DNA of 11,521 nucleotides from an uncultured Bacilli bacterium. Its GTDB lineage: Bacteria > Bacillota_I > Bacilli_A > RF39 > UBA660. Below the pieces are notes generated by a model. It was not told where the DNA came from and ran no database searches. It saw only the letters and a list, made by a program, of their open reading frames with translations. Location: NCBI GenBank assembly GCA_947629075.1, contig CANRCI010000040.1, forward strand, positions 1 through 11,521, written 5' to 3'. This document shows, piece after piece, positions 1 through 7,668 of the stretch. Both the position numbers and the translations under genes were made by a program. Within the stretch, counting starts at the first letter, position 1. The number at the start of each line of letters is the position of its first letter.

Positions 1-1230
1 TTCAGCTGTAAAATAAATCTTACCAGTTGCAGCTCCAGGAGATGCAGCAAGACCTTTAGCTACTACTTTAGCAGCTTGCAAAGCCTCACTGTCGAAGTTA
101 GGGTGCAATAATTGATCTAACTGTTTAGGTTCAACTTTAAGTAGAGCTTCTTCCTCATTGATCATACCCTCATCAACTAAATCGACAGCAATCTTAAGAG
201 CAGCTTGGGCAGTTCTCTTACCATTTCTCGTTTGAAGCATGAATAATTTACCATCTTCAATAGTAAATTCCATATCTTGCATATCGCGATAATGCTCTTC
301 TAGTAAATTACAAATTTTAACGAATTGTTCATAACACTCAGGCATAACCTCTCTTAAGGTTTCAATTGATTGTGGTGTACGAATACCAGCAACAACGTCT
401 TCACCTTGAGCATTCATTAAGTATTCACCATATAATTTCTTTTCACCAGTAGCAGGGTTTCTAGTAAAGGCAACACCAGTTCCACTAGTATCTCCTCTAT
501 TACCGTAAACCATCTCTTGAACGTTTACAGCAGTTCCCCAGTTACCAGGAATATCATTTAAACGACGATAAGTAATCGCACGATCGTTATTCCAACTTCT
601 AAATACAGCTTTAACTGCTTCAATCATTTGTTCTTTAGGATCTTGTGGGAATTCTACTCCAGCATGTTTTAAATATTCGCTCTTGTAGATATCTACTACT
701 TCCATTAAATCTTCAGCAGTAAGCTCAGTGTCGTATTCAACACCTTTCTCTTCTTTAATTTTATCAAATTGTCTTTCGAATGAGCTCTTAGGAAATCCCA
801 TAACTACATCAGCAAACATTTGAATAAATCTACGATAACTGTCATATACAAATCGAGGGTTTTTACTAACTTCACTAAATCCCTTAGCTACTTCATCATT
901 CATACCAAGATTTAAAACAGTATCCATCATACCTGGCATACTAACACGGGCACCACTTCTTACTGAAACAAGTAATGGGTTCTTACTATCTCCCATTTTC
1001 TTTCCTGTAACTTTCTCTAATTCTTCTAACTTAGAATAGATTTCTTCTACTATTTCGTCACTGATCTTTTCACCATCTTCATAATATTTAGTACAAGCTT
1101 CAGTCGTAACAGTAAATCCTTGTGGAACAGGAAGGCCGATACCAGTCATTTCAGCTAGGTTAGCACCTTTACCACCAAGTAAATTACGCATGTCTTTATT
1201 TCCTTCTTTGAAGGCATAAACATATTTCAT
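1..1230 (-). CDS. ppdK: Pyruvate, phosphate dikinase, N-terminal 410 codons (3' end outside window)
   Basis: Cytoplasmic enzyme interconverting pyruvate + ATP + Pi with PEP + AMP + PPi, at the PEP/pyruvate node of glycolysis or gluconeogenesis. Seen: the N-terminal nucleotide-binding part with GGKGANLAEM (about residues 19-28), LPVPQGFTVTTEAC, the family signature SVRSGARVSMPGMMDTVLNL (about 89-108), an FTRNPATGEKKLYGEYL segment and LQTRNGKRTAQAALKIA. The last visible residues, GLAASPGAATGKIYF, begin the phosphohistidine swivel domain. The catalytic His and the PEP/pyruvate TIM barrel lie beyond base 1, so about half of a typical 870-880 residue protein is present. The frame is open to the edge, so this is truncation by the window and not a pseudogene. 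The ATG at 1228-1230 has AGAAAGGA at 1240-1247 and a near-consensus promoter 35 bases upstream. Identification is very secure; whether the enzyme uses any unusual cofactor cannot be judged. Confidence 0.97.
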   Translation of the reverse strand, partial: MKYVYAFKEGNKDMRNLLGGKGANLAEMTGIGLPVPQGFTVTTEACTKYYEDGEKISDEIVEEIYSKLEELEKVTGKKMGDSKNPLLVSVRSGARVSMPGMMDTVLNLGMNDEVAKGFSEVSKNPRFVYDSYRRFIQMFADVVMGFPKSSFERQFDKIKEEKGVEYDTELTAEDLMEVVDIYKSEYLKHAGVEFPQDPKEQMIEAVKAVFRSWNNDRAITYRRLNDIPGNWGTAVNVQEMVYGNRGDTSGTGVAFTRNPATGEKKLYGEYLMNAQGEDVVAGIRTPQSIETLREVMPECYEQFVKICNLLEEHYRDMQDMEFTIEDGKLFMLQTRNGKRTAQAALKIAVDLVDEGMINEEEALLKVEPKQLDQLLHPNFDSEALQAAKVVAKGLAASPGAATGKIYFTAE

Positions 1231-1264
1231 TTAATCGCATCCTTTCTAAATCACGCATAAATGT

Positions 1265-1273
1265 ATTATAACA
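1265..1273 (-). promoter_or_regulatory. ppdK promoter, extended -10
   Basis: Read on the minus strand this is TGTTATAAT: a perfect TATAAT with the TGn extension. No good -35 lies 17 bases upstream (GTAGAA), which is usual for extended -10 promoters. It predicts a leader of about 27 bases before the ppdK ATG. Confidence 0.7.
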
Positions 1274-1322
1274 CACTAAATATTTATTTCTACCAAAAAT
1301 TCGTTATTATATTTTGTTATAA

Positions 1323-1353
1323 CAAAAAATGTAGTCAAATTTTGACTACATTT
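1323..1353 (-). terminator. Intrinsic terminator of the secA-like gene
   Basis: A perfect 13-base inverted repeat (1327-1339 and 1341-1353, one base between them) is followed on the minus strand by a run of six T. It lies 12 bases after the SecA stop. On the plus strand the hairpin has only a short T run, so it acts mainly for the secA direction and insulates ppdK from secA read-through. Confidence 0.85.
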
Positions 1354-1365
1354 AGTATCGAATAA

Positions 1366-4300
1366 TTATTTTTTCTTATTAACTTGATCTTCGATATCTT
1401 CTATCTTTCCCATTACCCCAAGTTTTTTATCAGAAATTTTACGGTTCTCATTCGCTTCTTTGACAAAGTTTTCGTATCCTACTTTCAAATTTTTAATGGC
1501 TTTGAGATAAGAATATTTATCAGTCGTCGCACGAACTTCACGCGAATCTTTGAACGTCTCTATCTCTTTTTCATATTTATCAATATCATAATCTTGTTGT
1601 TCATTGTCCTTTTTTTGGTTGTGTTCACTCTTAAAGGCGATATAGTCTTTACCTACTAAATAATTAGAAACGATATTAGTACGAACGTCACTAAATACTT
1701 TTCCATAATCGGCCATGACACTAGCATCAAAGCGACTCTCGTCCTGACTACCCGGCAAATTAGCCATTCGATCGAAGGTTAATTGTTTCTTTTCTGAATC
1801 ATATTTCTCTAGGAAAGTATCCCAACCTTCATCCATTCTGACGTTAATCAAATTTTTAAGCTCTTCTTTTTTACCAGGAACCTCTAATTCTTGATGAAAT
1901 TTATCAAGTGCAACATTTGATATAAAGTTTACGAGGCTACCTGCTCTTCTTACATCGTTCAAACCACGAGGATCAATCTTTACCCCAAAGTTTTCCTCGA
2001 TGGCTTTTACTACACTATGCTTACTGATATTCATACGTGAAAGTCTAGTTCTAGAATTGTATTTTTCTTTATTGCTAAGTTCTCCTACCATACGTTTAGA
2101 AACCTGTAGAATCATATATTCCATCGCTTGTTCATAACGATCACCAAGTCTAATTAAATCTAATTCTTTTTGATATTTTCTACGCAAAGTTTCACGTACT
2201 ACTACCAGTTTATTTTCTTCGACAATTGTCGTATGTAGAATTCCATCGTATACATCTTGGGCATTAGATATCAAGTCGTAAACATCTTCACCGATATTCT
2301 TACCAGCAGCAATAAGTTTCTGGGAGTCACTCTTGCTGACACCAATTCTCTTCAAATCCTCCACAGTGCTGATGAAAATCGTTTCTCCATTATCGCCTTG
2401 TCTTGCTGAACGACCTCTAACTTGACGATCAACGCGGTTACTAGTAAAATGTCCACTTCCAATTATCTTTAGTCCACCTAGTCCATTTACAACATCGTGA
2501 TAATAAGAACTGATCTCTTTAGAAATTTTATCTAAATGATTTTCTCTTTGGTATTTTAAGTAATCTTCAATTAAAGTTATGCGATCTTGACTATTTATTT
2601 TATCAATCACCAACTGTTCTACAACTCTATTACTCTCATCGTTCTTAACAGCTTTAGCTACCGCCATAAAATTATCACGGGCTACTTTATTGGCAACTTT
2701 ATCAAAATTAGTTTTTAAATTATCATCTAAAGCTTTTCTTATAGCTTCGTCATTTACACCTGGAAACTTTTCTTTTAAATGTTCAATTCCTTGATTATAC
2801 CAATCGCGAACTAAATTAGGATATCTACCAGCTAAAATAGCTTTTTCTAGTCGATTGATCAGAAATTGTGAAAGGTCTTGACTAATTACTTCTCTATCTA
2901 ATTCATCAACAATTTGTCCTTTAACACTATCAAGTAACAATTTATTATCACTTTTTAACATTGTAAATTTTTTATCATGCCATTCTTTTAAGAGTGGTAA
3001 ATTTCTATTATTTTTAAAATCATCTAATAAAACATCGGGATTAAAACCTAATTTAATATCGGTACCACGTCCAGCCATCTCAGTGGAAATTGTAATTTTA
3101 CCCATTTCCCCAGCTCGAGAAATAATATAGTTTTCTTGTTTGGTCTGAGCATTCAACACTTGAACTTTAGTGTTTAACCTACTTTCCAATATTCTTTGAA
3201 GGCGGATGCTCTCAGAAACTGAAGTAGTGGAAATAAGTACTGGTTGTCCTTTGTTCTGTGACTTTTGTATTTCTTCGAATATTCTTTCAATTTTTTCTTC
3301 TTCGCTCTGATATAACTCTTCGGGATGATCTAGTCTGTTTCCAAATTTAGCACTACCATTTTTATCGTACACATCAAGAATTTCTCGGTTAGCAAGTCGC
3401 GCTGCATATTCACTATTTTTCTCTATTTCAACCGTATCTAATCCATAGATATCTCTAAGTAAAGTTGAACTAGTTCCCGTCATACCACTTACTTTTTGGT
3501 ATAGCTGCATATAAGTAGGCATTGTAAGTGACATTGCCTCTTTAGAAAACAACGTCTTATAAAGGGTATAACTTTTATTGTTATTTCTGGCAAGCTTCTC
3601 TTCTTTCATTTCAACCGCACGATGTTGTCCATCAGCAAAGACACTTCCTTTAGCAATACGACCATCGTTTAAAAGAGAAACTTGTTTTTGATTGGGAATG
3701 TATTTACCCGTCTTTTCATCGACTACATCACTTAAAACGTAATCGCGGTCGCGATCTAGGCAAAAATATGCCTTTATCGCGCGATCGACGAACGGTACTT
3801 CAAAAGCTTGATATTCATAGTTCATAAAATCATTTTCTAACTTATTAATCTCCGGAATATCTCCACTTCTTAAAATCTTTATATATCCCTGGTCCGTAAG
3901 TCTTAAAACTGGTAATTCTTCCCCTTGATAAACTCTCTTTTGAATTGTAAAATCTCTTCCTACAACATATTTCTTTTTAATATTATCATCTAAACTGTGA
4001 TACTTAACCGAAAATATCTCATCGACATTTTTACCGATATAATATTTAGAAATAAAATTCATTCCTAATTCAGTTATAGTATAGTCATTACTTTTTGGTT
4101 CTCTATTGACGATTAACAAACTGTTTTCTAAACACTCTTTTCCCAATTCCGTCTTATTATCGGTCATCGCTTCAAATGATTCACGATCTTTAGCAAATCT
4201 AACCGGTCTACCTTTTCTCTCTTTATCTTTAAATTGTTCTTGAAGCGCAAAAATTCGACTGACAGCTCCATCGGCATAAGCCGCATGTTTTTCTTGGTAA

Positions 4301-5148
4301 TCATCTTCTTCTAATCTCTTTCTGTGCATTTCTTCTTTACCGTAGAAATTATCTTTAGCTTCGCTCGTACCACTGATGATAAGTGGAGTTCTAGCACGAT
4401 CTAAAAGAATGGAATCGACTTCATCGACTAAAGCAAAATAACGATTATTATCGGGATATAGACGTTTATCTGCTTCGATTTTCATACAATCGCGTTCATA
4501 ATCGAAGACAAAAGTACTAACTTCACCATAAGTGATATCACACTTATAAGCATCACGCTTAATTTCTTCACTCTCACTATCGCTAAGTTCACGAGAACTC
4601 TTCCCATCACTTACCTCATCACCTGGATTTAAAAGAACACCACTAGTAAGTCCTAAAAGTTCATAGATTGGCTTTGTCTCTTCAAAATCACGTCTTGCCA
4701 AAGTTTGGTTTGGTACATAAACATGAACTTTTTCTCCCGCTAAAGCATGTAAATAACTAGGTAAAACAGCCGTTAAAGTCTTACCTTCGCCCGTAGCCAT
4801 CTCAGCTACTTGCCCATCTTTTAAGGCAATGCCACCATGAAGTTGTACGTCGTGTAACTTAAATCCTTTTACCTTTTCAACTGCTTTCTTAGCAAGGGCA
4901 TAGGCATCTGGTAATATCTCATTTAAAGCATCATCTAAACTAAGTGTCGTAAGATTGGGATTTTTTTCGCTTTGGTTAGTTCCATTAGTAATATCTTTTA
5001 AATAAATTTTTAATTCATCACTCTTCTTTAATAATTCACTATCAGTGATTCCTTCAAGTGTTTCTTCAATCTTTTTGATTTTCGAAACTTCATTATCAAA
5101 CTCCTCTTCCTGTCTTTTAGGAATCAAACCAAAAATATTACTATCCAT
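1366..5148 (-). CDS. secA2: Giant divergent SecA-type preprotein translocase ATPase (SecA2-like), 1260 aa
   Basis: DEAD-box motor of the SecA family, which drives unfolded proteins through SecYEG at the membrane. Seen (numbering from the chosen start): NBD1 with Walker A MATGEGKT (117-124) and Walker B DEVD (242-245) followed by RARTPLIISG; GMTGT (555-559); NBD2 with GRGTDIKLG (693-701) and QVRGRSARQGD (909-919). Two regions are oversized: about 295 residues separate the IISG and GMTGT motifs (preprotein-crosslinking domain), and about 190 residues (702-890) separate GRGTD from GGLKIIG, where the VAR element sits in other SecAs. The usual [22 protein letters not shown] is degenerate here (GSGHFTSNRVDRQVRGRSARQG). 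The C-terminus ends KKK with no CxC...CH zinc/SecB tail. Canonical SecA is about 780-900 residues. I chose the ATG at 5146-5148 because AGAGGTG (5157-5163) lies 8 bases upstream, and the longer start at 5202 would overlap the promoter. Family is certain; assignment as an accessory SecA2-like paralogue is inference, and no SecY2 or other partner is adjacent. Confidence 0.9.
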   Translation of the reverse strand: MDSNIFGLIPKRQEEEFDNEVSKIKKIEETLEGITDSELLKKSDELKIYLKDITNGTNQSEKNPNLTTLSLDDALNEILPDAYALAKKAVEKVKGFKLHDVQLHGGIALKDGQVAEMATGEGKTLTAVLPSYLHALAGEKVHVYVPNQTLARRDFEETKPIYELLGLTSGVLLNPGDEVSDGKSSRELSDSESEEIKRDAYKCDITYGEVSTFVFDYERDCMKIEADKRLYPDNNRYFALVDEVDSILLDRARTPLIISGTSEAKDNFYGKEEMHRKRLEEDDYQEKHAAYADGAVSRIFALQEQFKDKERKGRPVRFAKDRESFEAMTDNKTELGKECLENSLLIVNREPKSNDYTITELGMNFISKYYIGKNVDEIFSVKYHSLDDNIKKKYVVGRDFTIQKRVYQGEELPVLRLTDQGYIKILRSGDIPEINKLENDFMNYEYQAFEVPFVDRAIKAYFCLDRDRDYVLSDVVDEKTGKYIPNQKQVSLLNDGRIAKGSVFADGQHRAVEMKEEKLARNNNKSYTLYKTLFSKEAMSLTMPTYMQLYQKVSGMTGTSSTLLRDIYGLDTVEIEKNSEYAARLANREILDVYDKNGSAKFGNRLDHPEELYQSEEEKIERIFEEIQKSQNKGQPVLISTTSVSESIRLQRILESRLNTKVQVLNAQTKQENYIISRAGEMGKITISTEMAGRGTDIKLGFNPDVLLDDFKNNRNLPLLKEWHDKKFTMLKSDNKLLLDSVKGQIVDELDREVISQDLSQFLINRLEKAILAGRYPNLVRDWYNQGIEHLKEKFPGVNDEAIRKALDDNLKTNFDKVANKVARDNFMAVAKAVKNDESNRVVEQLVIDKINSQDRITLIEDYLKYQRENHLDKISKEISSYYHDVVNGLGGLKIIGSGHFTSNRVDRQVRGRSARQGDNGETIFISTVEDLKRIGVSKSDSQKLIAAGKNIGEDVYDLISNAQDVYDGILHTTIVEENKLVVVRETLRRKYQKELDLIRLGDRYEQAMEYMILQVSKRMVGELSNKEKYNSRTRLSRMNISKHSVVKAIEENFGVKIDPRGLNDVRRAGSLVNFISNVALDKFHQELEVPGKKEELKNLINVRMDEGWDTFLEKYDSEKKQLTFDRMANLPGSQDESRFDASVMADYGKVFSDVRTNIVSNYLVGKDYIAFKSEHNQKKDNEQQDYDIDKYEKEIETFKDSREVRATTDKYSYLKAIKNLKVGYENFVKEANENRKISDKKLGVMGKIEDIEDQVNKKK

Positions 5149-5179
5149 GTACGACACACCTCTATCTTCATTAACATTA

Positions 5180-5188
5180 ATTATATCA
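5180..5188 (-). promoter_or_regulatory. secA-like gene promoter, extended -10
   Basis: The minus strand reads TGATATAAT, a consensus TATAAT with TGn extension, 32 bases upstream of the chosen SecA start. No convincing -35 is seen. It lies inside the alternative longer reading frame, which argues against a start at 5202. Confidence 0.6.
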
Positions 5189-5206
5189 TAATAGTTGCAC
5201 AAATTA

Positions 5207-5235
5207 TAGATATTTTAGACAAAATTTGCTATACT
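5207..5235 (+). promoter_or_regulatory. Promoter of the DUF308-like membrane protein gene
   Basis: TGCTATACT (5227-5235) is an extended -10, with TAGATA (5207-5212, 4 of 6 matches) 17 bases upstream. A second TATAAT at 5241-5246 would start transcription within the ribosome binding site, so it is less likely. This promoter is divergent from and interleaved with that of secA. Confidence 0.55.
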
Positions 5236-5263
5236 TTTCTTATAATAAAATAAAGGAGAATTT

Positions 5264-5815
5264 ATGAAAAGAAAAAATATAATTATCGATGGCGATGAAT
5301 TTCAAAAAGAACGCATCAAACAAAAAGAAAAAACTCAAGTATTCGGATTAGTCCAAGGAATAATTTTATTTATAATTGCTTTCGCTGGATTATTTCTCGA
5401 ATCTAAAATATTATTAAAATTAGTTGTCTATCTAATTCCACTTTTATTAATAGTATACTCAATGAGGCTTTTAACTATAGCTGAAAGATTAAAAAAATTG
5501 GATACATCAATTTCAATAACTTATTTAATTCAAAGTATTTTAACAATGATTATAAGTGTTTACATACTGTGTCACCCACTCGATTCACTAAACTTCATCT
5601 TGATAGCGGTCGGATTAATCATAATAATTAATTCTATTTCAGCGATGACTTATGAAAAGAGTTATTTACCAGTTGGAAGCATTTTTATAGGTATAATGCT
5701 TATGTTATTTCCTAAAGAGATTGTGACAACTTTCTACACGCTTTTCCTAATTGTACTTTTGATATATAGTATTTGGAAAATAATTACATCAATTGAGATA
5801 ATAAAAAAACGATAA
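5264..5815 (+). CDS. Six-helix membrane protein, DUF308/HdeD-like
   Basis: Integral membrane protein of 183 residues with unknown function. After a charged cytoplasmic N-terminus (1-25, very Lys-rich) there are six hydrophobic segments at about 26-45, 51-73, 83-103, 109-128, 133-150 and 153-177, then a KKR tail. The spacing suggests three repeated helix pairs with a Pro before the later pairs (CHPLDSLNFILIAVGLIII, LFPKEIVTTFYTLFLIVLLI), as in DUF308 proteins such as HdeD, which is linked to acid resistance in E. coli. That family match is from memory of the pattern and moderate. AAAGGAG at 5252-5258 sits 5 bases before the ATG, so the start is firm. It is the only plus-strand protein gene here, divergent from the SecA-like gene and convergent with xer, sharing a terminator with the latter. 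A role linked to secretion is possible but unsupported beyond position. Confidence 0.85.
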   Translation: MKRKNIIIDGDEFQKERIKQKEKTQVFGLVQGIILFIIAFAGLFLESKILLKLVVYLIPLLLIVYSMRLLTIAERLKKLDTSISITYLIQSILTMIISVYILCHPLDSLNFILIAVGLIIIINSISAMTYEKSYLPVGSIFIGIMLMLFPKEIVTTFYTLFLIVLLIYSIWKIITSIEIIKKR

Positions 5816-5829
5816 GATTATTTCTTATC
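5811..5829. terminator. Shared bidirectional terminator containing both stop codons
   Basis: GATAAGA (5811-5817) and TCTTATC (5823-5829) form a 7-bp stem with a 5-base loop. On the plus strand it is followed by TTTTTC, and on the minus strand by G then seven T. The TAA of the plus gene (5813-5815) lies in the 5' arm, and the stop of xer (5818-5820) lies in the loop. Confidence 0.8.
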
Positions 5830-6723
5830 TTTTTCTTTGGCTCTTGGATGACAACGATAATAAACTTCTTTTAGACGGTCATTAGTGACATGGGTATATA
5901 TTGCTGTTGCAGATAAGCTCTCATGCCCTAAAAGTTCTTGGACTGTTATGATATCGCAACCTTCATTGAGTAGATGGGTTGCAAAACTGTGGCGAATCAT
6001 GTGGGGTGATATTTTTTTATCAATCGATGTCTTACTGATGATTTTATCCAAAAGATATCTAACACCGCGAGTTGTAAGTTGTTCACCATTACTATTTAAA
6101 AACAGATAGTCGAGATTGTGAATGTTCAAGCGATAATACCCATCTTTTAAGTACATTTCTAAACTCTCTTTAGCATAATCACCAAATCTGACAATTCGTT
6201 CTTTATTACCCTTACCTAAAATCTTGATACTTTTTCCACTAATGTCACTCACTTTGATGTTTACTAATTCACTGACACGAACTCCGGTAGCATATAAAAT
6301 TTCTAAAATTAGTCTATCTCTTTGACCAAGTGGTGTATTTAATTTAGGAACCTTAAACAATTCTTCAAGTTCATTGTAGTAGAAAAAACGGGGTAATTTT
6401 TTTTCTTTTTTAGGAAGATTAACTAATTTAAAGGGATTGCTCTTTACTTTATCATTGCGGATTAAATGTTTATAAAACCCTCGCAAGGAACTAATTTTTC
6501 TAGAAATCGTTGAATTGATATTGTGTTTATCTTTTAAATACATGAGATAAATTCTTATATCTTCATAATCGACTTTTAAATAATTAATTCCTTTATCTTC
6601 TAAATATAAGAGATATTCATCTAAATCTTCTTTATAACTACTGATAGTATGATCGGAATAATCTTTTTGAACAACTAAATATTCTAAATAATCATCTAAA
6701 TCTTTATTTTTTATCGTTTCCAT
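5818..6723 (-). CDS. xerC/D: Tyrosine recombinase XerC/XerD (chromosome dimer resolution type)
   Basis: Site-specific recombinase of 301 residues that resolves chromosome dimers at a dif site, normally with FtsK. Seen: N-terminal SAM-like core-binding domain (about 5-95) and a catalytic domain with the full active site: Arg149 (YATGVRVSEL), Lys171 (LGKGNKERIV), His241-xx-Arg244 (PHMIRHSFATHLL), His267 (VQELLGHESL) and nucleophile Tyr276 (AIYTHVT). Length and the C-terminal HPRA motif (292-295) fit a housekeeping Xer rather than a phage integrase, and no attachment repeats are seen beside it. XerC and XerD cannot be separated here: the Arg box looks XerD-like, while the basic tail after HPRA looks XerC-like. 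The ATG at 6721-6723 has no SD just upstream and follows the terminator of the preceding gene directly; no better internal start exists. Expression may depend on read-through. Confidence 0.93.
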   Translation of the reverse strand: METIKNKDLDDYLEYLVVQKDYSDHTISSYKEDLDEYLLYLEDKGINYLKVDYEDIRIYLMYLKDKHNINSTISRKISSLRGFYKHLIRNDKVKSNPFKLVNLPKKEKKLPRFFYYNELEELFKVPKLNTPLGQRDRLILEILYATGVRVSELVNIKVSDISGKSIKILGKGNKERIVRFGDYAKESLEMYLKDGYYRLNIHNLDYLFLNSNGEQLTTRGVRYLLDKIISKTSIDKKISPHMIRHSFATHLLNEGCDIITVQELLGHESLSATAIYTHVTNDRLKEVYYRCHPRAKEKDKK

Positions 6724-6724
6724 A

Positions 6725-6755
6725 CTAAATAAAAAAGCTAGATTACTCTAGCTTT
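6725..6755 (-). terminator. Intrinsic terminator of the 277-aa gene, overlapping its stop
   Basis: A 9-bp perfect stem (6734-6742 with 6747-6755, 4-base loop) is followed on the minus strand by TTTTTTATTT. The stop codon (6748-6750) is inside the 5' arm. The T tract ends one base before the xer start codon, so the hairpin occupies the whole space between the two genes. Confidence 0.85.
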
Positions 6756-7581
6756 GCCCCTCCACTAATGTTTTTACGCGAGGATTGGCCAAAGCTTTAA
6801 ATCCTCTATTTTTAATTGGTTTATATTTATCAAGTAATGCTGTAAGATTATCTATTTTCATATTATTTACAGCTTTAACATTTGCTTTATTCTCTTTTTC
6901 TAATAATCGATAATATTCATTGGATAACATTCTTAAATGTCTAGCGTAATAGTAAAGACTATCGGATTCGAGATGATAAATTCCCTCTTTCCAAGTCTCT
7001 AAACTATCGGCCACTAATTCACGAATACATCCGATTGGACCATCATTATTGGCATAGTAATTTAGAATTGATTCAATTCTTACACGATTACTACCCAAAG
7101 CCTCAACTACTTCTAAACCAGCACTTTTAACGGCTTTATACTCTTCATTATCTTTCAATCTAATTAACGTTTCAGTTGTATCTTTAAGTCTTTCATCTGC
7201 TAAAAACAACTTAACAAACAATTTATTTTTACTACTCCACAATAACTTACGAGCTTTCTCGATTTCGTTATTTTTATCTGACAATTGATTTATATCTAAA
7301 CCGATACTTATTGCGCGATTATCATTATATAAAATGGGAAGCAATTCCATACGGTCATTGTTTTCAATATAAATTAGTTCAAATCTACCATCTCTATTGT
7401 TATTGCGCTCTTTTAATTTAGAGACTGCTTGATGGTATTTTTCACTTTTTTCCATAGCTAGTGAACTCTTAAACGATTTAGTGAAGTAATCAATTAATCT
7501 CAAAGATGTATTTTCTAAGTAAACTTCATCTGTTTCACCATTATCGCGGTCGATGACATATTTTAATTTTGCTGTAGCCAT
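6748..7581 (-). CDS. Conserved-looking hypothetical protein, 277 aa, function unknown
   Basis: I do not recognise this protein. It is cytoplasmic by sequence: no signal peptide and no hydrophobic segment long enough for a membrane helix. The first 20 or so residues look beta-like (KLKYVIDRDNGETDEVYLEN). The rest is mostly charged helix, with runs such as EIEKARKLLWSSKNKLFVKLFLA, which is broken by Lys and probably not a membrane span. The centre has a single Cys (GPIGCIREL, about residue 184) and a Tyr-rich stretch SDSLYYYARHLRM. The ATG at 7579-7581 has a strong AGGAGG (7586-7591) 4 bases away, and a near-ideal promoter plus a palindrome lie upstream, so this is a real and probably well expressed or regulated gene. 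It stands alone between miaB-ricA and xer. A structure search would be the informative step; nothing visible ties it to recombination or tRNA modification. Confidence 0.8.
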   Translation of the reverse strand: MATAKLKYVIDRDNGETDEVYLENTSLRLIDYFTKSFKSSLAMEKSEKYHQAVSKLKERNNNRDGRFELIYIENNDRMELLPILYNDNRAISIGLDINQLSDKNNEIEKARKLLWSSKNKLFVKLFLADERLKDTTETLIRLKDNEEYKAVKSAGLEVVEALGSNRVRIESILNYYANNDGPIGCIRELVADSLETWKEGIYHLESDSLYYYARHLRMLSNEYYRLLEKENKANVKAVNNMKIDNLTALLDKYKPIKNRGFKALANPRVKTLVEGQS

Positions 7582-7593
7582 AAAACCTCCTAA

Positions 7594-7622
7594 ATCTTAA
7601 CTTATAACACTAAAGTTAAGAT
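7594..7622 (-). repeat. Perfect palindrome in the leader of the 277-aa gene (operator or 5' stem-loop)
   Basis: The arms ATCTTAACTT (7594-7603) and AAGTTAAGAT (7613-7622) are perfect inverted repeats of 10 bp around a 9-base loop. It begins 3 bases after the -10, covers the expected transcription start, and ends 2 bases before AGGAGG. It can therefore act as a repressor site in DNA or as a 5' stem-loop in the mRNA next to the ribosome binding site. There is no T run after it, so it is not a terminator. Confidence 0.75.
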
Positions 7623-7625
7623 ATA

Positions 7626-7654
7626 AGAATAACATTATTTGGTATTTTTGTCAA
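7626..7654 (-). promoter_or_regulatory. Promoter of the 277-aa gene
   Basis: On the minus strand: a perfect -35 TTGACA (7649-7654), 17-base spacer, then TATTCT (7626-7631) preceded by TGT, an extended -10. Transcription should start near 7619, inside the palindrome. Confidence 0.7.
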
Positions 7655-7668
7655 TCATAAACAAATAT

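Noticed and set aside
1384..1659. Plus-strand open frame within the SecA-like gene
   Set aside because: Phe/Ile-rich antisense shadow of an AT-rich coding strand, with no SD or promoter. The same applies to plus-strand frames at 5885-6109 and 8732-8971.
5149..5202. 18-codon N-terminal extension of the SecA-like protein
   Set aside because: No SD at 5202, a consensus -10 lies inside it, and the internal ATG at 5148 has a well-placed AGAGGTG.
5818..6723. Xer gene as a phage or mobile-element integrase
   Set aside because: Length, full Xer motif set and HPRA C-terminus fit a chromosomal recombinase. There are no flanking direct repeats, no tRNA at the end, and no excisionase or phage genes nearby.
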